Program-made: the position numbers and the translations under genes
From: Flavonifractor sp. An92
GTDB taxonomy: Bacteria > Bacillota > Clostridia > Oscillospirales > Oscillospiraceae
Direction: 5' to 3'
Assembly: GCF_002159175.1 (NCBI RefSeq)
Contig: NZ_NFGZ01000007.1
Coordinates: forward strand, 62,001 to 126,000
Length of the DNA stretch: 64,000 nt
Part shown: piece after piece, positions 1 through 8,603 of the stretch
Position numbering within the stretch: the first letter of the stretch is position 1
How the letters are laid out: the number at the start of each line of letters is the position of its first letter
Notes under the pieces: generated by a model
Seen by the model: the letters and a program-made list of their open reading frames with translations, nothing else
Databases searched by the model: none
Told to the model about the DNA's origin: nothing

Positions 1-274
1 CGCTCTCGCTGCCCATGAGGGCGGTGAGCTCCTCATTGACGATCTTGACGATCATCTGGGCGGGGGTGAGGCTCTCCAGAACGTCGGCGCCCACGGCCCG
101 CTCGGTGACGGTGGCCACGAACTGCTTGACGATCTTGAAGTTGACGTCGGCCTCCAGCAGGGCCACCCGGATCTCCCGCATGGCCTCCTTGACGTCGCTC
201 TCGGTCAGCCTACCCTTGCCCCGCAGCCGCTTGAATGTGGCGGAGAGCTTTTCGGTCAGTCCTTCAAACGCCAT
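1..274 (-). CDS. ffh: Signal recognition particle GTPase Ffh, N-terminal part (cut by left edge)
   Basis: Reading from 274 towards the window edge gives a protein beginning MAFEGLTEKLSATFKRLRGK and continuing through the helical N domain with 'ALLEADVNFKIVKQFV', which is typical of Ffh. About 91 residues are present; the GTPase (G) and RNA-binding (M) domains lie outside the window. In the cell Ffh binds signal sequences on ribosomes together with the 4.5S/SRP RNA and hands them to FtsY at the membrane. It starts 5 bases after the ylxM stop and shares its transcript. The pairing with ylxM is the standard Firmicutes arrangement, which supports the call despite the truncation. Confidence 0.93.
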   Translation of the reverse strand, partial: MAFEGLTEKLSATFKRLRGKGRLTESDVKEAMREIRVALLEADVNFKIVKQFVATVTERAVGADVLESLTPAQMIVKIVNEELTALMGSES

Positions 275-279
275 GTGCT

Positions 280-651
280 TTACTCCTGTTTCAACTGGTC
301 CAGAACGTCCTGGATGTGGTTACAGCAGACGTCGATCTGGTTGTCATAGTACCGGCGCTCCTCGTTGATTTGCCGGATGCGGTCCACCTCGGCCTGAATG
401 CTGTCGAACTGGCGCTGCATCTGGTGGAAGCGCTGGATAATGCCGGTCTTGTCCTCCAGCTCCGTGAGGATGGCCTCCGCCCGGACGATCACGTCCCGGA
501 CGCCCTGGCGGGTGATGCCGTAGTTCTCGGCGATCTCAGCCAGAGACAGGTCCTCATTGTAGTAGAGATCGTAGAATTCCTTCTGGCGCGGGGTGAGCAT
601 ATCGCCGTAAAAATCATACAGCAGCGCCATCCGATACGCCTGATTCTTCAT
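280..651 (-). CDS. ylxM: SRP-associated helix-turn-helix protein YlxM
   Basis: This is a 123-residue protein of the YlxM (UPF0122) family. It carries a sigma-70-region-4-like helix-turn-helix near residues 21-58 ('LTPRQKEFYDLYYNEDLS...GITRQGVRDVI'), followed by a charged helical tail that ends in DQLKQE. The family length is about 110-125 residues. Start choice: the frame is open up to 900, but ATG 651 follows GGAGAGCGGC at normal spacing and the protein aligns with the family only from there. YlxM is known to bind the SRP and is almost always encoded next to ffh, as here (5-base gap). Its own sigma-A promoter lies at 727-755. Confidence 0.93.
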   Translation of the reverse strand: MKNQAYRMALLYDFYGDMLTPRQKEFYDLYYNEDLSLAEIAENYGITRQGVRDVIVRAEAILTELEDKTGIIQRFHQMQRQFDSIQAEVDRIRQINEERRYYDNQIDVCCNHIQDVLDQLKQE

Positions 652-694
652 GCCGCTCTCCTTCCCGGACCCTTGCGGAGCTGCCTGACCGGCT

Positions 695-718
695 TTGTAA
701 AGCTCCGCAGCTTTACAA
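695..718. promoter_or_regulatory. Perfect stem-loop at the predicted start of the ylxM-ffh transcript
   Basis: A 10-bp perfect inverted repeat (TTGTAAAGCT / AGCTTTACAA) encloses a 4-base loop. Judged from the -10 box at 727-732, the RNA should start near 720, so the hairpin would form at the extreme 5' end of the mRNA. Such 5' hairpins are known to protect mRNA from 5'-dependent decay; an operator role is equally possible. No U-tract follows, so I do not call it a terminator. Confidence 0.55.
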
Positions 719-726
719 CATGGAGA

Positions 727-755
727 ATGATACAATATTTTTCCCCCGCTGTCAA
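727..755 (-). promoter_or_regulatory. Sigma-A promoter of ylxM-ffh
   Basis: On the minus strand a -35 TTGACA (750-755) and a -10 TATCAT (727-732) are separated by exactly 17 bases. The expected start of RNA is near position 720, about 70 bases before the ylxM ATG. Confidence 0.8.
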
Positions 756-784
756 GGGAAAATCCTTTCACGGCGCAGATAAAA

Positions 785-834
785 TCCCGCCTCTCTCCGC
801 CGCGCTTTGGGCAAAGCGACGAAGAGAGGCGGGA
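785..834 (-). terminator. Rho-independent terminator of the LtaS-like gene
   Basis: A 12-bp perfect inverted repeat (TCCCGCCTCTCT / AGAGAGGCGGGA) encloses a second small hairpin (CGCTTT / AAAGCG). In the minus direction it starts 5 bases after the stop codon at 839 and is followed by TTTTA. It insulates the sulfatase gene from the ylxM promoter. Confidence 0.75.
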
Positions 835-838
835 AGCG

Positions 839-2770
839 TCAGTCGGGTTGGTAGGTCGTGAGCTCTTCCGCGATGTATCCTTCTCCATAGAGGAGGTCAT
901 ATACCAGGGTCTGGTAGACCGACACGGTCTCGGCGCAGCTCTCCGGCGGGGCGTCGTAGGCGTTGCCCTCGGCGTCCACGAAGAGGCGCTCCCGGTAGAG
1001 GAGCATATCTTCCATGGCCTGGTCCACCCAGGTGAACCACAGGGGCTTCCAGAGTCCCGCCCAATCGAGGATCCGGGAGCCCATGCCGGTGACGCTCACC
1101 ACCTCGGGGCTCTCCAGCTCCGCGCCGTAGTTGTTCCAGACCAGATAATCGGTCTTGTGCATCTCCTTCAAGGTCTCGGCGTCCCAGTCCTCGGTAGAGG
1201 GGGAGTCCACACAGCCCAGCACCGAGTACACCGTGTCCGAGCCGGAGAGGTACAGCCCCGGCAGGTGGTCCCCCAGGAACACCAGCAGCACCGGCTCGCC
1301 GCAGTTGGAGAAGTAGTCCACCAGCTTGCCCAAGGCGGCGTCGGCGTCATGGATGCCGTGGACCAGGGCGTCGAAGGCCCCCAGGTCGTCGCCGGAGAGG
1401 CGGTCACAGGTGTAGTCCACCCCGGAGTGGGCGTCGAATTTGCCGTTGAAATAGGGCTGGTGGTTCTCCATGCTCAGGCCGTAGAGGAAAATAGGGCCGT
1501 CCCCCTTGGCCTCAAAGCGGGAAATGAGCTCGTCGGCCCAGGTGTCGTCCGAGATATAACCCCCGGCGTAGGTCTTGTCCACCGTGAAATCCCGGTCGTA
1601 GACCACCTCGTCAAAGCCGATGGCGGGCATGTTGGCGCTGCGGTTGTAGAGGCTGTCGTTGTAGGAGTGGACCATCACCGTCTCGTACCCCTGACCGGCG
1701 AAGGCCTTCACCAGGGAGGGGATGCGGTCGTAGATGCCGCTGCCGCTGAGGGAGGTGAGGCTCTCGGTCTCGCCGGGGAAGGCCGAGGGGATGCCGGAGA
1801 AGAGCTCCATCTCCACGTTCCCGGTCCCTCCGGCGTAGGCCCCCGACAGGAAGCGCCCGCCGCCGTACTCCTCGCTCAGGGCGTGGAAATTGGGGATGGG
1901 GTCCTCCTGAAAGTCCACATTGGGCAGGCGGGTCAGGTCAAAAAAGCTCTCCGACACCAGCAGCACCACGTTGGGCTGCTCCCCGTCGGAAGTCTCATTC
2001 GCACTCTGCCGCTCCTTCAATTCCAGCAAAATGCGGTTGAGGTTATTTTCTGTATAGGCGTCCGGCTCCTCCATGGCGCTCTGCTGGAGGGCGGTGTACA
2101 TCCCCGCCAGCAGGCCCAGGCGGTCGTTGCGCTGGCCCTGGCTCTCGCCATCCGCCCCTTTCAGAAGGGCGGAGGCCGCCGGGGACCAGGCCACATTCAG
2201 CACCAGGGAGACCGTCAATACTCCCAGGAAGAGCCGCTTGGTCCAGGACAGCCGCGGACCTCTCCCGCGGGAGAAGAGGAAGGCCAGCACCAGCAGCCCT
2301 ACCGCCAGCCACAGCGCCGTGACGGTGCCCGTCCCAAGCTCCATGCCCGGGCGGAGGAAGGAGGTGAGCTCCCCGGCGTGGCCCGCCAGGACCAGGTCGC
2401 TGGCCAGGATGGGCTCACCGTTGAGGGCTTCTTTCAGGTGGTTTGCCACCGCGAAGAGCACCGTGGGGAGGGTCACCACCACCGCCGCCGGGAAAAACCG
2501 CCCGGTCAGCACCACCACCAGCAGTTCCGCCCCCAACAGGAGCAGCCAGGTGAAGAACACGGCGGCGGTGTGGCCGTCCACCCAGGCGCAGGCCTTCCCC
2601 CAGTCCTGCAAGGTGATGAGCTGGACCAGGAACAGGACGGCCAGCGGGAAACATCCCGTCAGGGGGAGGCGCAGCCAGGGCTGGGTGCGCCAGGCGGCGG
2701 TATGCAGCTGAGCGAGACGGCGGCGAAGATCCAAGGGGGAGCGCTCCTTCCAGAAAAAGGCCGCCGGCAC
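839..2770 (-). CDS. LtaS-like membrane phosphoglycerol transferase / sulfatase-fold protein
   Basis: The 643-residue product has a hydrophobic N-terminal part of about 210 residues with several membrane segments, then an extracellular alkaline-phosphatase/sulfatase domain. The domain opens with 'NVVLLVSESFFDLTRLPNV', the LtaS-type start in which the Asp and the following Ser/Thr region bind metal. Later 'YLSGSDTVYS...FLGDHLP' gives the conserved metal-binding GDH. Known relatives build lipoteichoic acid by moving glycerol phosphate from phosphatidylglycerol, or modify surface glycans. The start is GTG 2770, because no ATG lies upstream in frame; its Shine-Dalgarno (GGGGG) is about 9 bases upstream. 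It lies 77 bases behind the DUF4097 gene and is probably co-transcribed. The exact acceptor cannot be read from sequence. Confidence 0.8.
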   Translation of the reverse strand: MPAAFFWKERSPLDLRRRLAQLHTAAWRTQPWLRLPLTGCFPLAVLFLVQLITLQDWGKACAWVDGHTAAVFFTWLLLLGAELLVVVLTGRFFPAAVVVTLPTVLFAVANHLKEALNGEPILASDLVLAGHAGELTSFLRPGMELGTGTVTALWLAVGLLVLAFLFSRGRGPRLSWTKRLFLGVLTVSLVLNVAWSPAASALLKGADGESQGQRNDRLGLLAGMYTALQQSAMEEPDAYTENNLNRILLELKERQSANETSDGEQPNVVLLVSESFFDLTRLPNVDFQEDPIPNFHALSEEYGGGRFLSGAYAGGTGNVEMELFSGIPSAFPGETESLTSLSGSGIYDRIPSLVKAFAGQGYETVMVHSYNDSLYNRSANMPAIGFDEVVYDRDFTVDKTYAGGYISDDTWADELISRFEAKGDGPIFLYGLSMENHQPYFNGKFDAHSGVDYTCDRLSGDDLGAFDALVHGIHDADAALGKLVDYFSNCGEPVLLVFLGDHLPGLYLSGSDTVYSVLGCVDSPSTEDWDAETLKEMHKTDYLVWNNYGAELESPEVVSVTGMGSRILDWAGLWKPLWFTWVDQAMEDMLLYRERLFVDAEGNAYDAPPESCAETVSVYQTLVYDLLYGEGYIAEELTTYQPD

Positions 2771-2847
2771 GGGGCTGTTCCCCCGCGCCGGCGGAAAGGT
2801 CGAAATGGGTCAGAACTGTTCTATTGTATGTGCTTTTTCACCCTTTG

Positions 2848-4026
2848 TCAACCGAATGTGACGTTCACATCGCCCAGGTCGCTGTACGCGGTGAGCTGAT
2901 GGGAGCCGCTGCCCCCTGCCGCCCGTGTCCCCTGATCCGCGCCGTTGAGGGTGATGCCGCCCAGGTCCACCTCCAGGTCGTAGACCCACCCGCTGGTCGT
3001 GGTGTCAAAGGCGATGCTCCCCATGGAGTTGGTCACCTCCCAGACGCCGCTCAGGCCGCCGGACAGCTCCACTTCCCCGCCGTCACAGGTGACGGTGCCG
3101 CCGGTCAGGGTGCCATCTTTCACCGTGATATTCCCCAGGTCCGCGGCCAGGTCCGCGCTCGCTCCGGTCACCCGCTCCAGACGCAGATCCCCCAGGTCCA
3201 GCGCGCAGAAGAGCTCCCCGGCGCGGCTGTCGGTGAGGGTCACCCCGCCGGAGCTGTTCTCCGCCTGGGTGTCCCCCAGCACGCAGTCCGACACGGTCAG
3301 CTCCCCCAGGTCCAGGGTGAAGTCGCTCTCCTCCGCCGTCAGGCGCTCCACCGTCACACTGCCCATGTCGCTCTCCACCGTGAGAGGGCCCACGCTCAGG
3401 CCCTCTGCCCCGCCGGTGAGGACCACGTCTCCCGCGTCGTTGGTCACCTCCAGGGCGGTCAGAGACGCCCCCTCGGGCACCGTGATGGTCACCTGGGCCG
3501 TGTGATCGTCGCTCCAGTCCAGGTGCAGCCCGCCCCGCTGGCGGCCCTCCACCCGGAGCACGCCCTTCTCCACCCAGGCGTTGATGGTATAGTCTGCGCC
3601 GGTCCAGTCGGTCTCACAGCGGCAGAGGTCCCCCTCCTGCCGCAGCGTGACATTTCCCCAGTCCAGGTCCACGTCCACCGCCGTGAAGGGCTCGGTGAGG
3701 TCGCTGCTGCCGCGGTCTCCGCTTGGGGCGGCCCAGGGCCGCAGCCGCACCAGCCACAGCGCCGCCGAGAGCACCAGCACCCCGGCAATGGCGCCCCACA
3801 GCAGCTTTCTGCCCCGGGGGCTCAGCGTTTTCCGGCCCAGGTCGTCCAGCAGCCGCGCGCCCAGCTCCTCCGGCGTGCCCCAGTCGGCCATCCGGGCTTC
3901 CTCGCCCTCCGGTCCGGCCTCGTCCAGACAGGCGGCGTAATAGGCCACCGTCCGCTCCACCTCTTCCGCCGCCATCCGGCCCGCCAGAGCCCGGCGCAGC
4001 CGTTCCAGATATTCCTCCCGCCCCAT
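2848..4026 (-). CDS. DUF1700 / DUF4097 membrane-anchored envelope protein
   Basis: The product has 392 residues. Residues 1-65 (MGREEYLERLRRAL...) match the DUF1700/HAAS type of small helical cytoplasmic domain. One membrane segment follows near residues 72-95. The rest is a DUF4097-type repetitive beta domain with recurring 'DLG-x-(I/L)-x-(V/L)' strands, such as DLGDLRL and DLGNITV, suggesting a right-handed beta-helix-like fold outside the membrane. Proteins of this build are usually encoded directly after a PadR regulator and linked to envelope stress; no PadR gene is adjacent here. The start ATG 4026 is preceded by GGAGGGAG at good spacing. The function is unproven. Confidence 0.75.
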   Translation of the reverse strand: MGREEYLERLRRALAGRMAAEEVERTVAYYAACLDEAGPEGEEARMADWGTPEELGARLLDDLGRKTLSPRGRKLLWGAIAGVLVLSAALWLVRLRPWAAPSGDRGSSDLTEPFTAVDVDLDWGNVTLRQEGDLCRCETDWTGADYTINAWVEKGVLRVEGRQRGGLHLDWSDDHTAQVTITVPEGASLTALEVTNDAGDVVLTGGAEGLSVGPLTVESDMGSVTVERLTAEESDFTLDLGELTVSDCVLGDTQAENSSGGVTLTDSRAGELFCALDLGDLRLERVTGASADLAADLGNITVKDGTLTGGTVTCDGGEVELSGGLSGVWEVTNSMGSIAFDTTTSGWVYDLEVDLGGITLNGADQGTRAAGGSGSHQLTAYSDLGDVNVTFG

Positions 4027-4336
4027 GGCGCTCCCTCCCTCTTGTTGGTAGGGTCAGTATACCGCCCCCGGATTGAATTTCCCACCCATGGACCATTAAA
4101 GTTCTGTTAAAATCTCCCGCCCCGTCGCTTATCCAGGAATCCCGCCCCATTCGCCTGTTCTTTTGTCCATTTTGCCCAAATTATGATTATTTCCAAAAAC
4201 GGAACAACCAGTATCCTGTTTTTTGCTCTTGAAAAATCGCAAAATGTGTACTATCATGTAGAATACAATTTTATGCCTTTCTATTTAAATAGGTGGGACC
4301 CCGCCGGGGCCCGCCTTTTACAAGGGGACGACGACA
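4027..4336. other. Intergenic region between divergent envelope and activase genes
   Basis: This 310-base stretch is AT-richer than its surroundings and holds no convincing gene. On the plus side it carries the promoter at 4229-4257. On the minus side a TATACT lies about 25 bases upstream of the DUF1700 start, but without a recognisable -35 box. The short frame at 4183-4464 has no Shine-Dalgarno and overlaps the true activase gene, so it is not a gene. Confidence 0.6.
4229..4257 (+). promoter_or_regulatory. Sigma-A promoter of the acyl-CoA dehydratase activase genes
   Basis: A -35 TTGAAA (4229-4234) and a -10 TATCAT (4252-4257) are separated by 17 bases. The RNA would start near 4264, leaving a 5' leader of about 70 bases before ATG 4337. 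Confidence 0.75.
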
Positions 4337-7273
4337 ATGAGCCTACGCATCGGTATCGATATCGGCTCCACCACGGTCAAGGTGGTGGTGCTGGACGAGC
4401 ACAACAAGCTCCTGTTCCGCTCTTACGAGCGGCATTATTCCAAGACCCGGGAGCGGGCCTGTGAGACCCTCCACTCCATCGAAGACCGCTTCAAAGGCCA
4501 GGATGTGAAACTGGTCATCACCGGCTCCGCCGGCCTGGGCGTGGCCAAGGCCGCCGGCATCGACTTCGTGCAGGAGGTCTACGCCACCGCCGCGGCGGTG
4601 CGGGAGTACTATCCCGACACCGACGCCGTCATCGAGCTGGGCGGCGAGGACGCCAAGATCATCTTCTTCGGCGGCGCGCTGGAGGAGCGGATGAACGGCT
4701 CCTGCGCCGGCGGCACCGGAGCCTTCATCGACCAGATGGCCACCCTCATGAACGTGGGTGTGGATGAGCTGGACCGCCTGAGCCTGAAGCACGAAAAGAT
4801 CTACCCCATCGCCTCCCGCTGCGGCGTGTTCGCCAAGAGCGACATCCAGCCCATCCTCAACCAGGGCGGGCGGAAGGAGGACGTGGCCGCCTCCATCTTC
4901 CAGGCCGTGGTGGACCAGACCGTGGCCGGCCTCACCCAGGGCCGGGAACTGAAGGGCAAGATCGTCTTTCTGGGCGGTCCGCTCCACTTCCTCATGGGCC
5001 TGCGGGAGCGTTTCGTGGACACCCTGAAGCTGGACGAGGAGCACGCCATCTTCCCCGAGGACGGCGACTGCTTCGCCGGCATCGGCGCGGCCCTGTGCGC
5101 CGGAGAGTATCAGACCCGGCCCTTTGAAGAGTTCCTCCGCCTGCTGGAGGAGAGCGTGGACGCCAAGACCACCGTGGACACCATGCCCCCCCTCTTCACC
5201 GACCAGGCCGACTACGACGCCTTCCTCACCCGCCACAACGCCAACCACCCCCCCGAGGCGGATCTGGCCACCTACGAAGGCCCCGCCTGGCTGGGTATCG
5301 ACGCCGGCTCCACCACCACCAAGATGGCCCTCATCAAGGCCGACGGCGGTCTGCTGTACACCTACTACCACTCCAACGAGGGCAACCCCGTCTCGGTGGT
5401 GCTGGAACAGCTCAAGGAGATCTACAAGCGCTGCGGCGGCCGGGTGACCATCCAGGGCGCCGCCGTCACCGGCTACGGCGAGGACCTCATCAAGAACGCC
5501 TTCGGCTGTGATCTGGGTCTGGTGGAGACCGTGGCCCACTACAACGCCGCCCGCCACTTCAACCCCGACGTGGATTTCATCATCGACATCGGCGGTCAGG
5601 ACATGAAGTGCTTCAAGATCCGCAACGGCGCGGTGGACTCCATCATGCTCAACGAGGCCTGCTCCTCCGGCTGCGGCTCCTTCATCGAGACCTTCGCCAA
5701 GGCCCTGGGGTACGACATCGCCGCCTTCTCCAAGCTGGGCCTCTTCGCCCAGCACCCGGTGAACCTGGGCTCCCGCTGCACCGTATTCATGAACTCCAGC
5801 GTGAAGCAGGCCCAGAAGGACGGCGCCAGCGTGGAGGACATCTCGGCGGGCCTGTCCATCTCCATCGTGAAGAACGCCGTCTACAAGGTCATCCGCGCCG
5901 CCAGCGCCGACGACCTGGGCAAGCACATCGTGGTCCAGGGCGGCACCTTCCTCAACGACGCGGTGCTCCGTGCCTTTGAGCAGGAGCTGGGCCGCGGCGT
6001 GACCCGGCCCACCATCGCCGGGCTCATGGGCGCCTTCGGCGCGGCCCTGGCCGCCCGGGACCTCCATCTGGAGCACTCGGGCCTCCTCCGGGAGCAGGAT
6101 CTGGCCTCCTTCACCCACACCGCCAAGCCCGTCACCTGCGGCCTGTGCACCAACCACTGCTCCCTCACCGTCAACCAGTTCGACGGCGGGCGGAAGTTCA
6201 TCTCGGGCAACCGCTGCTCCCGCCCCCTGGGCAAGGAGAAGGTGCAGCTGCCCGACCTGATGCAGTATAAGTATAAGAAGCTCCGCGCCATGGAGGGCGT
6301 GGGCGAGGGCGACGGCTCCCGGGGCCGCATCGGCATCCCCTTCGGGCTGAACATGTATGAGAACCTGCCCTTCTGGTTCGAGTTCTTCACCCGCCTCAAC
6401 TTCGAGGTGGTCCTCTCCCCCGAGTCCTCCCGCAAGCTCTATCTGAAGGGCCAGCGCACCATCCCCTCCGACACGGTGTGCTACCCCGCCAAGCTCCTCC
6501 ACGGCCATGTGGAGGCCCTGGTGGAGGCCGGGGTGGACGCCATCTGGTACCCTTGCATGTCCTACAACAACGACGAGGGCATCGGCGACAACCACTACAA
6601 CTGCCCCGTGGTGGCCTACTACCCGGAACTGCTGGCCGTCAACGTGCCCAACCTGAAAAAGACCCGCTTCCTGGACCCCTATGTGGGCCTGTGGCGGCAC
6701 AAGGACTTCGCCAAGCGCATCGCGGTGCTCATGGAGCAGGAGTTCGGCGTGCCCAAGCGCGAGACCAAGCAGGCCGTGAAGCTGGCCTATGAGGCCTACG
6801 ACCGCTATGTGAACGTGCTGCGGGAGACCGGCAAGGAGTACATCGAGTACGCCCGGGCCTATCAGATGCCCATCATCGTGGTCTGCGGGCGCCCCTACCA
6901 CATCGACCCGGAGATCAACCACGGCATCAACGACCTCATCACCTCCTTCGGCTTCGTGCTGGTCACTGAGGACGCCCTGGCCTATCTGGAGGATTACGCC
7001 CCCCGGAAGGTCCTCAACCAGTGGACCTTCCAGGCCCGCATGTACAACGCCGCCCGCTATGTCTGCACCCAGGACGACATGCAGGTCATTCAGCTGGTCT
7101 CCTTCGGCTGCGGCACCGACGCCATCACCACCGATGAGCTGCGGGACATCCTGGAGAGCGGCGGCAAGCTGTACACCCAGCTGAAGATCGACGACATCAG
7201 CAACCTGGGCGCCGTCACCATCCGCATCCGCTCCCTCATGGCCGCCATCGAGGCGCGCCGGAAGCAGCGCTGA
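4337..7273 (+). CDS. Acyl-CoA dehydratase activase, two ASKHA domains plus DUF2229 region
   Basis: The 978-residue protein holds two tandem BadF/BadG/BcrA/BcrD-type ATPase (ASKHA) domains. Domain 1 starts 'GIDIGSTTVKVV' (about residue 5) with its cluster-Cys motif NGSCAGGTGAF at C123. Domain 2 starts 'GIDAGSTTTKMAL' (about 320) with NEACSSGCGSF at C442/C446. A CGLCTNHC cluster sits at about 601-608, followed by a DUF2229-type region (IGIPFGLNMYENLPFW...). Known relatives use ATP and a [4Fe-4S] cluster to inject a high-energy electron into 2-hydroxyacyl-CoA dehydratases. In many anaerobes this protein is one chain of about 1400 residues; here the C-terminal third is encoded separately by the next gene, 27 bases on. 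The substrate is unknown because no dehydratase A/B or CoA-transferase gene is adjacent. Confidence 0.88.
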   Translation: MSLRIGIDIGSTTVKVVVLDEHNKLLFRSYERHYSKTRERACETLHSIEDRFKGQDVKLVITGSAGLGVAKAAGIDFVQEVYATAAAVREYYPDTDAVIELGGEDAKIIFFGGALEERMNGSCAGGTGAFIDQMATLMNVGVDELDRLSLKHEKIYPIASRCGVFAKSDIQPILNQGGRKEDVAASIFQAVVDQTVAGLTQGRELKGKIVFLGGPLHFLMGLRERFVDTLKLDEEHAIFPEDGDCFAGIGAALCAGEYQTRPFEEFLRLLEESVDAKTTVDTMPPLFTDQADYDAFLTRHNANHPPEADLATYEGPAWLGIDAGSTTTKMALIKADGGLLYTYYHSNEGNPVSVVLEQLKEIYKRCGGRVTIQGAAVTGYGEDLIKNAFGCDLGLVETVAHYNAARHFNPDVDFIIDIGGQDMKCFKIRNGAVDSIMLNEACSSGCGSFIETFAKALGYDIAAFSKLGLFAQHPVNLGSRCTVFMNSSVKQAQKDGASVEDISAGLSISIVKNAVYKVIRAASADDLGKHIVVQGGTFLNDAVLRAFEQELGRGVTRPTIAGLMGAFGAALAARDLHLEHSGLLREQDLASFTHTAKPVTCGLCTNHCSLTVNQFDGGRKFISGNRCSRPLGKEKVQLPDLMQYKYKKLRAMEGVGEGDGSRGRIGIPFGLNMYENLPFWFEFFTRLNFEVVLSPESSRKLYLKGQRTIPSDTVCYPAKLLHGHVEALVEAGVDAIWYPCMSYNNDEGIGDNHYNCPVVAYYPELLAVNVPNLKKTRFLDPYVGLWRHKDFAKRIAVLMEQEFGVPKRETKQAVKLAYEAYDRYVNVLRETGKEYIEYARAYQMPIIVVCGRPYHIDPEINHGINDLITSFGFVLVTEDALAYLEDYAPRKVLNQWTFQARMYNAARYVCTQDDMQVIQLVSFGCGTDAITTDELRDILESGGKLYTQLKIDDISNLGAVTIRIRSLMAAIEARRKQR

Positions 7274-7300
7274 CGGTCCCCCATCGAAAGGAACATACCT

Positions 7301-8602
7301 ATGGCTGAATTAGTATATGACAAGACGGGTCGCCTCCTCTTCACCGAGGAGATGAAGAAGGAGTACACCCTCCTCATGCCCCAGATGCTCCCCGTCCACT
7401 TCGCCATGATGGCCCGCCTCCTGGAGACGGAGGGCTATAAGGTGGAGATGCTCAACACCAGCGGCAAGAGCATCGTGGAGGCGGGACAGAAATACGTCCA
7501 CAACGACACCTGCTACCCCGCCCTGCTGGTCATCGGCCAGCTCATCGACGCCATCCAGAGCGGCAAGTACGATGTGCACAAGGTGGGCCTCCTCATCACC
7601 CAGACCGGCGGCGGCTGCCGCGCCTCCAACTACATCCACCTGCTGCGCAAGGCCCTCAAGAAGGCGGGGCTGGAGTTCGTGCCCGTGGTGTCGGTGAACC
7701 TCTCGGGCCTGGAGAAGAACCCCGGCTTCAAGCTGACCCTCCCCTTCATCCGCAAGGCGGTGTTCGCCATGATGTACGGCGACATCATCGTGCAGACCTC
7801 CAACCAGGTCCGCCCCTACGAAGTCAACCCCGGCCGGACCGACGAGGTCATCGAAAACTGCATGCGCCGCCTGCTGGACGGCATGAACCAGGGCAAGGGC
7901 CTCTCCTATGAGAGCATGAAGGAGAACTTCAAGTGGATCGTCCAGGCCTTCCGGGACATCCCCGTCCAGGGCGAGCCCAAGGTCCGCGTGGGCGTGGTGG
8001 GCGAGATTTACATCAAATACTCCCCCCTGGGCAACAACAACCTGGAGCAGTTCCTCCTCTCCGAGGGGGCTGAGCCGGTGGTGCCGGGCCTGACCGATTT
8101 CATCATCTTCAAGATCAACAACCGCGAGGTGGACGTGGACCTCTACGGCGGCAAGTGGGTGAAGAAAAAGGTCTGCCAGATCTTTGAGGACTATGTCAAG
8201 AAGTGCCAGCGCGCCATGATCGAGGCCATGAGCGCCGGCGGCTTCCGGGCCCCCGGCACTTTCGACGACCTGCGTAACCTCATCCACGGCTACCTGGGCG
8301 AGGGCAACAAGATGGGCGAGGGCTGGCTCCTCACCGCCGAGATGCTGGAGCTCATCCACTCCGGCACCCCCAACATCGTCTGCACCCAGCCCTTCGGATG
8401 CCTGCCCAACCACATCGTGGGCAAGGGCATGATCCGCAAGCTGAAGGACGACTACCCCTTCTCCAACATCGTAGCCATCGACTACGACCCCGGCGCCACC
8501 AAGATCAACCAGGAGAACCGCATCAAGCTCATGCTGGCCAACGCCCGGGAGCTGGCCCGGGAGGGCCACGCCGAGGAGGCCAAGAGCCCCGCGGAGGTCT
8601 GA
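7301..8602 (+). CDS. HgdB-like 2-hydroxyacyl-CoA dehydratase-related protein (partner of the activase)
   Basis: The 433-residue product resembles the C-terminal part of the large activase-related proteins. It has an HgdB/BcrC-like fold with conserved cysteines in 'VHNDTCYPALLVIGQL' and 'TGGGCRASNYIHLL', and a late 'QPFGCLPNHIVGKGM' motif like that used for [4Fe-4S] binding in dehydratase subunits. ATG 7301 follows GAAAGGA at good spacing. The 27-base gap to the preceding gene and the combined length (978 + 433 = 1411 residues) indicate that the two genes are one functional unit and probably one complex. The reaction is not known. Confidence 0.82.
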   Translation: MAELVYDKTGRLLFTEEMKKEYTLLMPQMLPVHFAMMARLLETEGYKVEMLNTSGKSIVEAGQKYVHNDTCYPALLVIGQLIDAIQSGKYDVHKVGLLITQTGGGCRASNYIHLLRKALKKAGLEFVPVVSVNLSGLEKNPGFKLTLPFIRKAVFAMMYGDIIVQTSNQVRPYEVNPGRTDEVIENCMRRLLDGMNQGKGLSYESMKENFKWIVQAFRDIPVQGEPKVRVGVVGEIYIKYSPLGNNNLEQFLLSEGAEPVVPGLTDFIIFKINNREVDVDLYGGKWVKKKVCQIFEDYVKKCQRAMIEAMSAGGFRAPGTFDDLRNLIHGYLGEGNKMGEGWLLTAEMLELIHSGTPNIVCTQPFGCLPNHIVGKGMIRKLKDDYPFSNIVAIDYDPGATKINQENRIKLMLANARELAREGHAEEAKSPAEV

Positions 8603-8603
8603 G

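Noticed and set aside
848-2899. Long open frame on the plus strand opposite the LtaS-like gene, and similar frames at 4343-6922, 18201-21653 and 46564-49158
   Set aside because: Antisense shadows of GC-rich genes: low-complexity His/Val/Leu/Gly-rich products, no Shine-Dalgarno, no family likeness, and the true genes on the other strand are unambiguous.
4183-4464. 93-codon plus-strand frame before the activase
   Set aside because: No ribosome site, crosses the promoter and overlaps the activase start in another frame.
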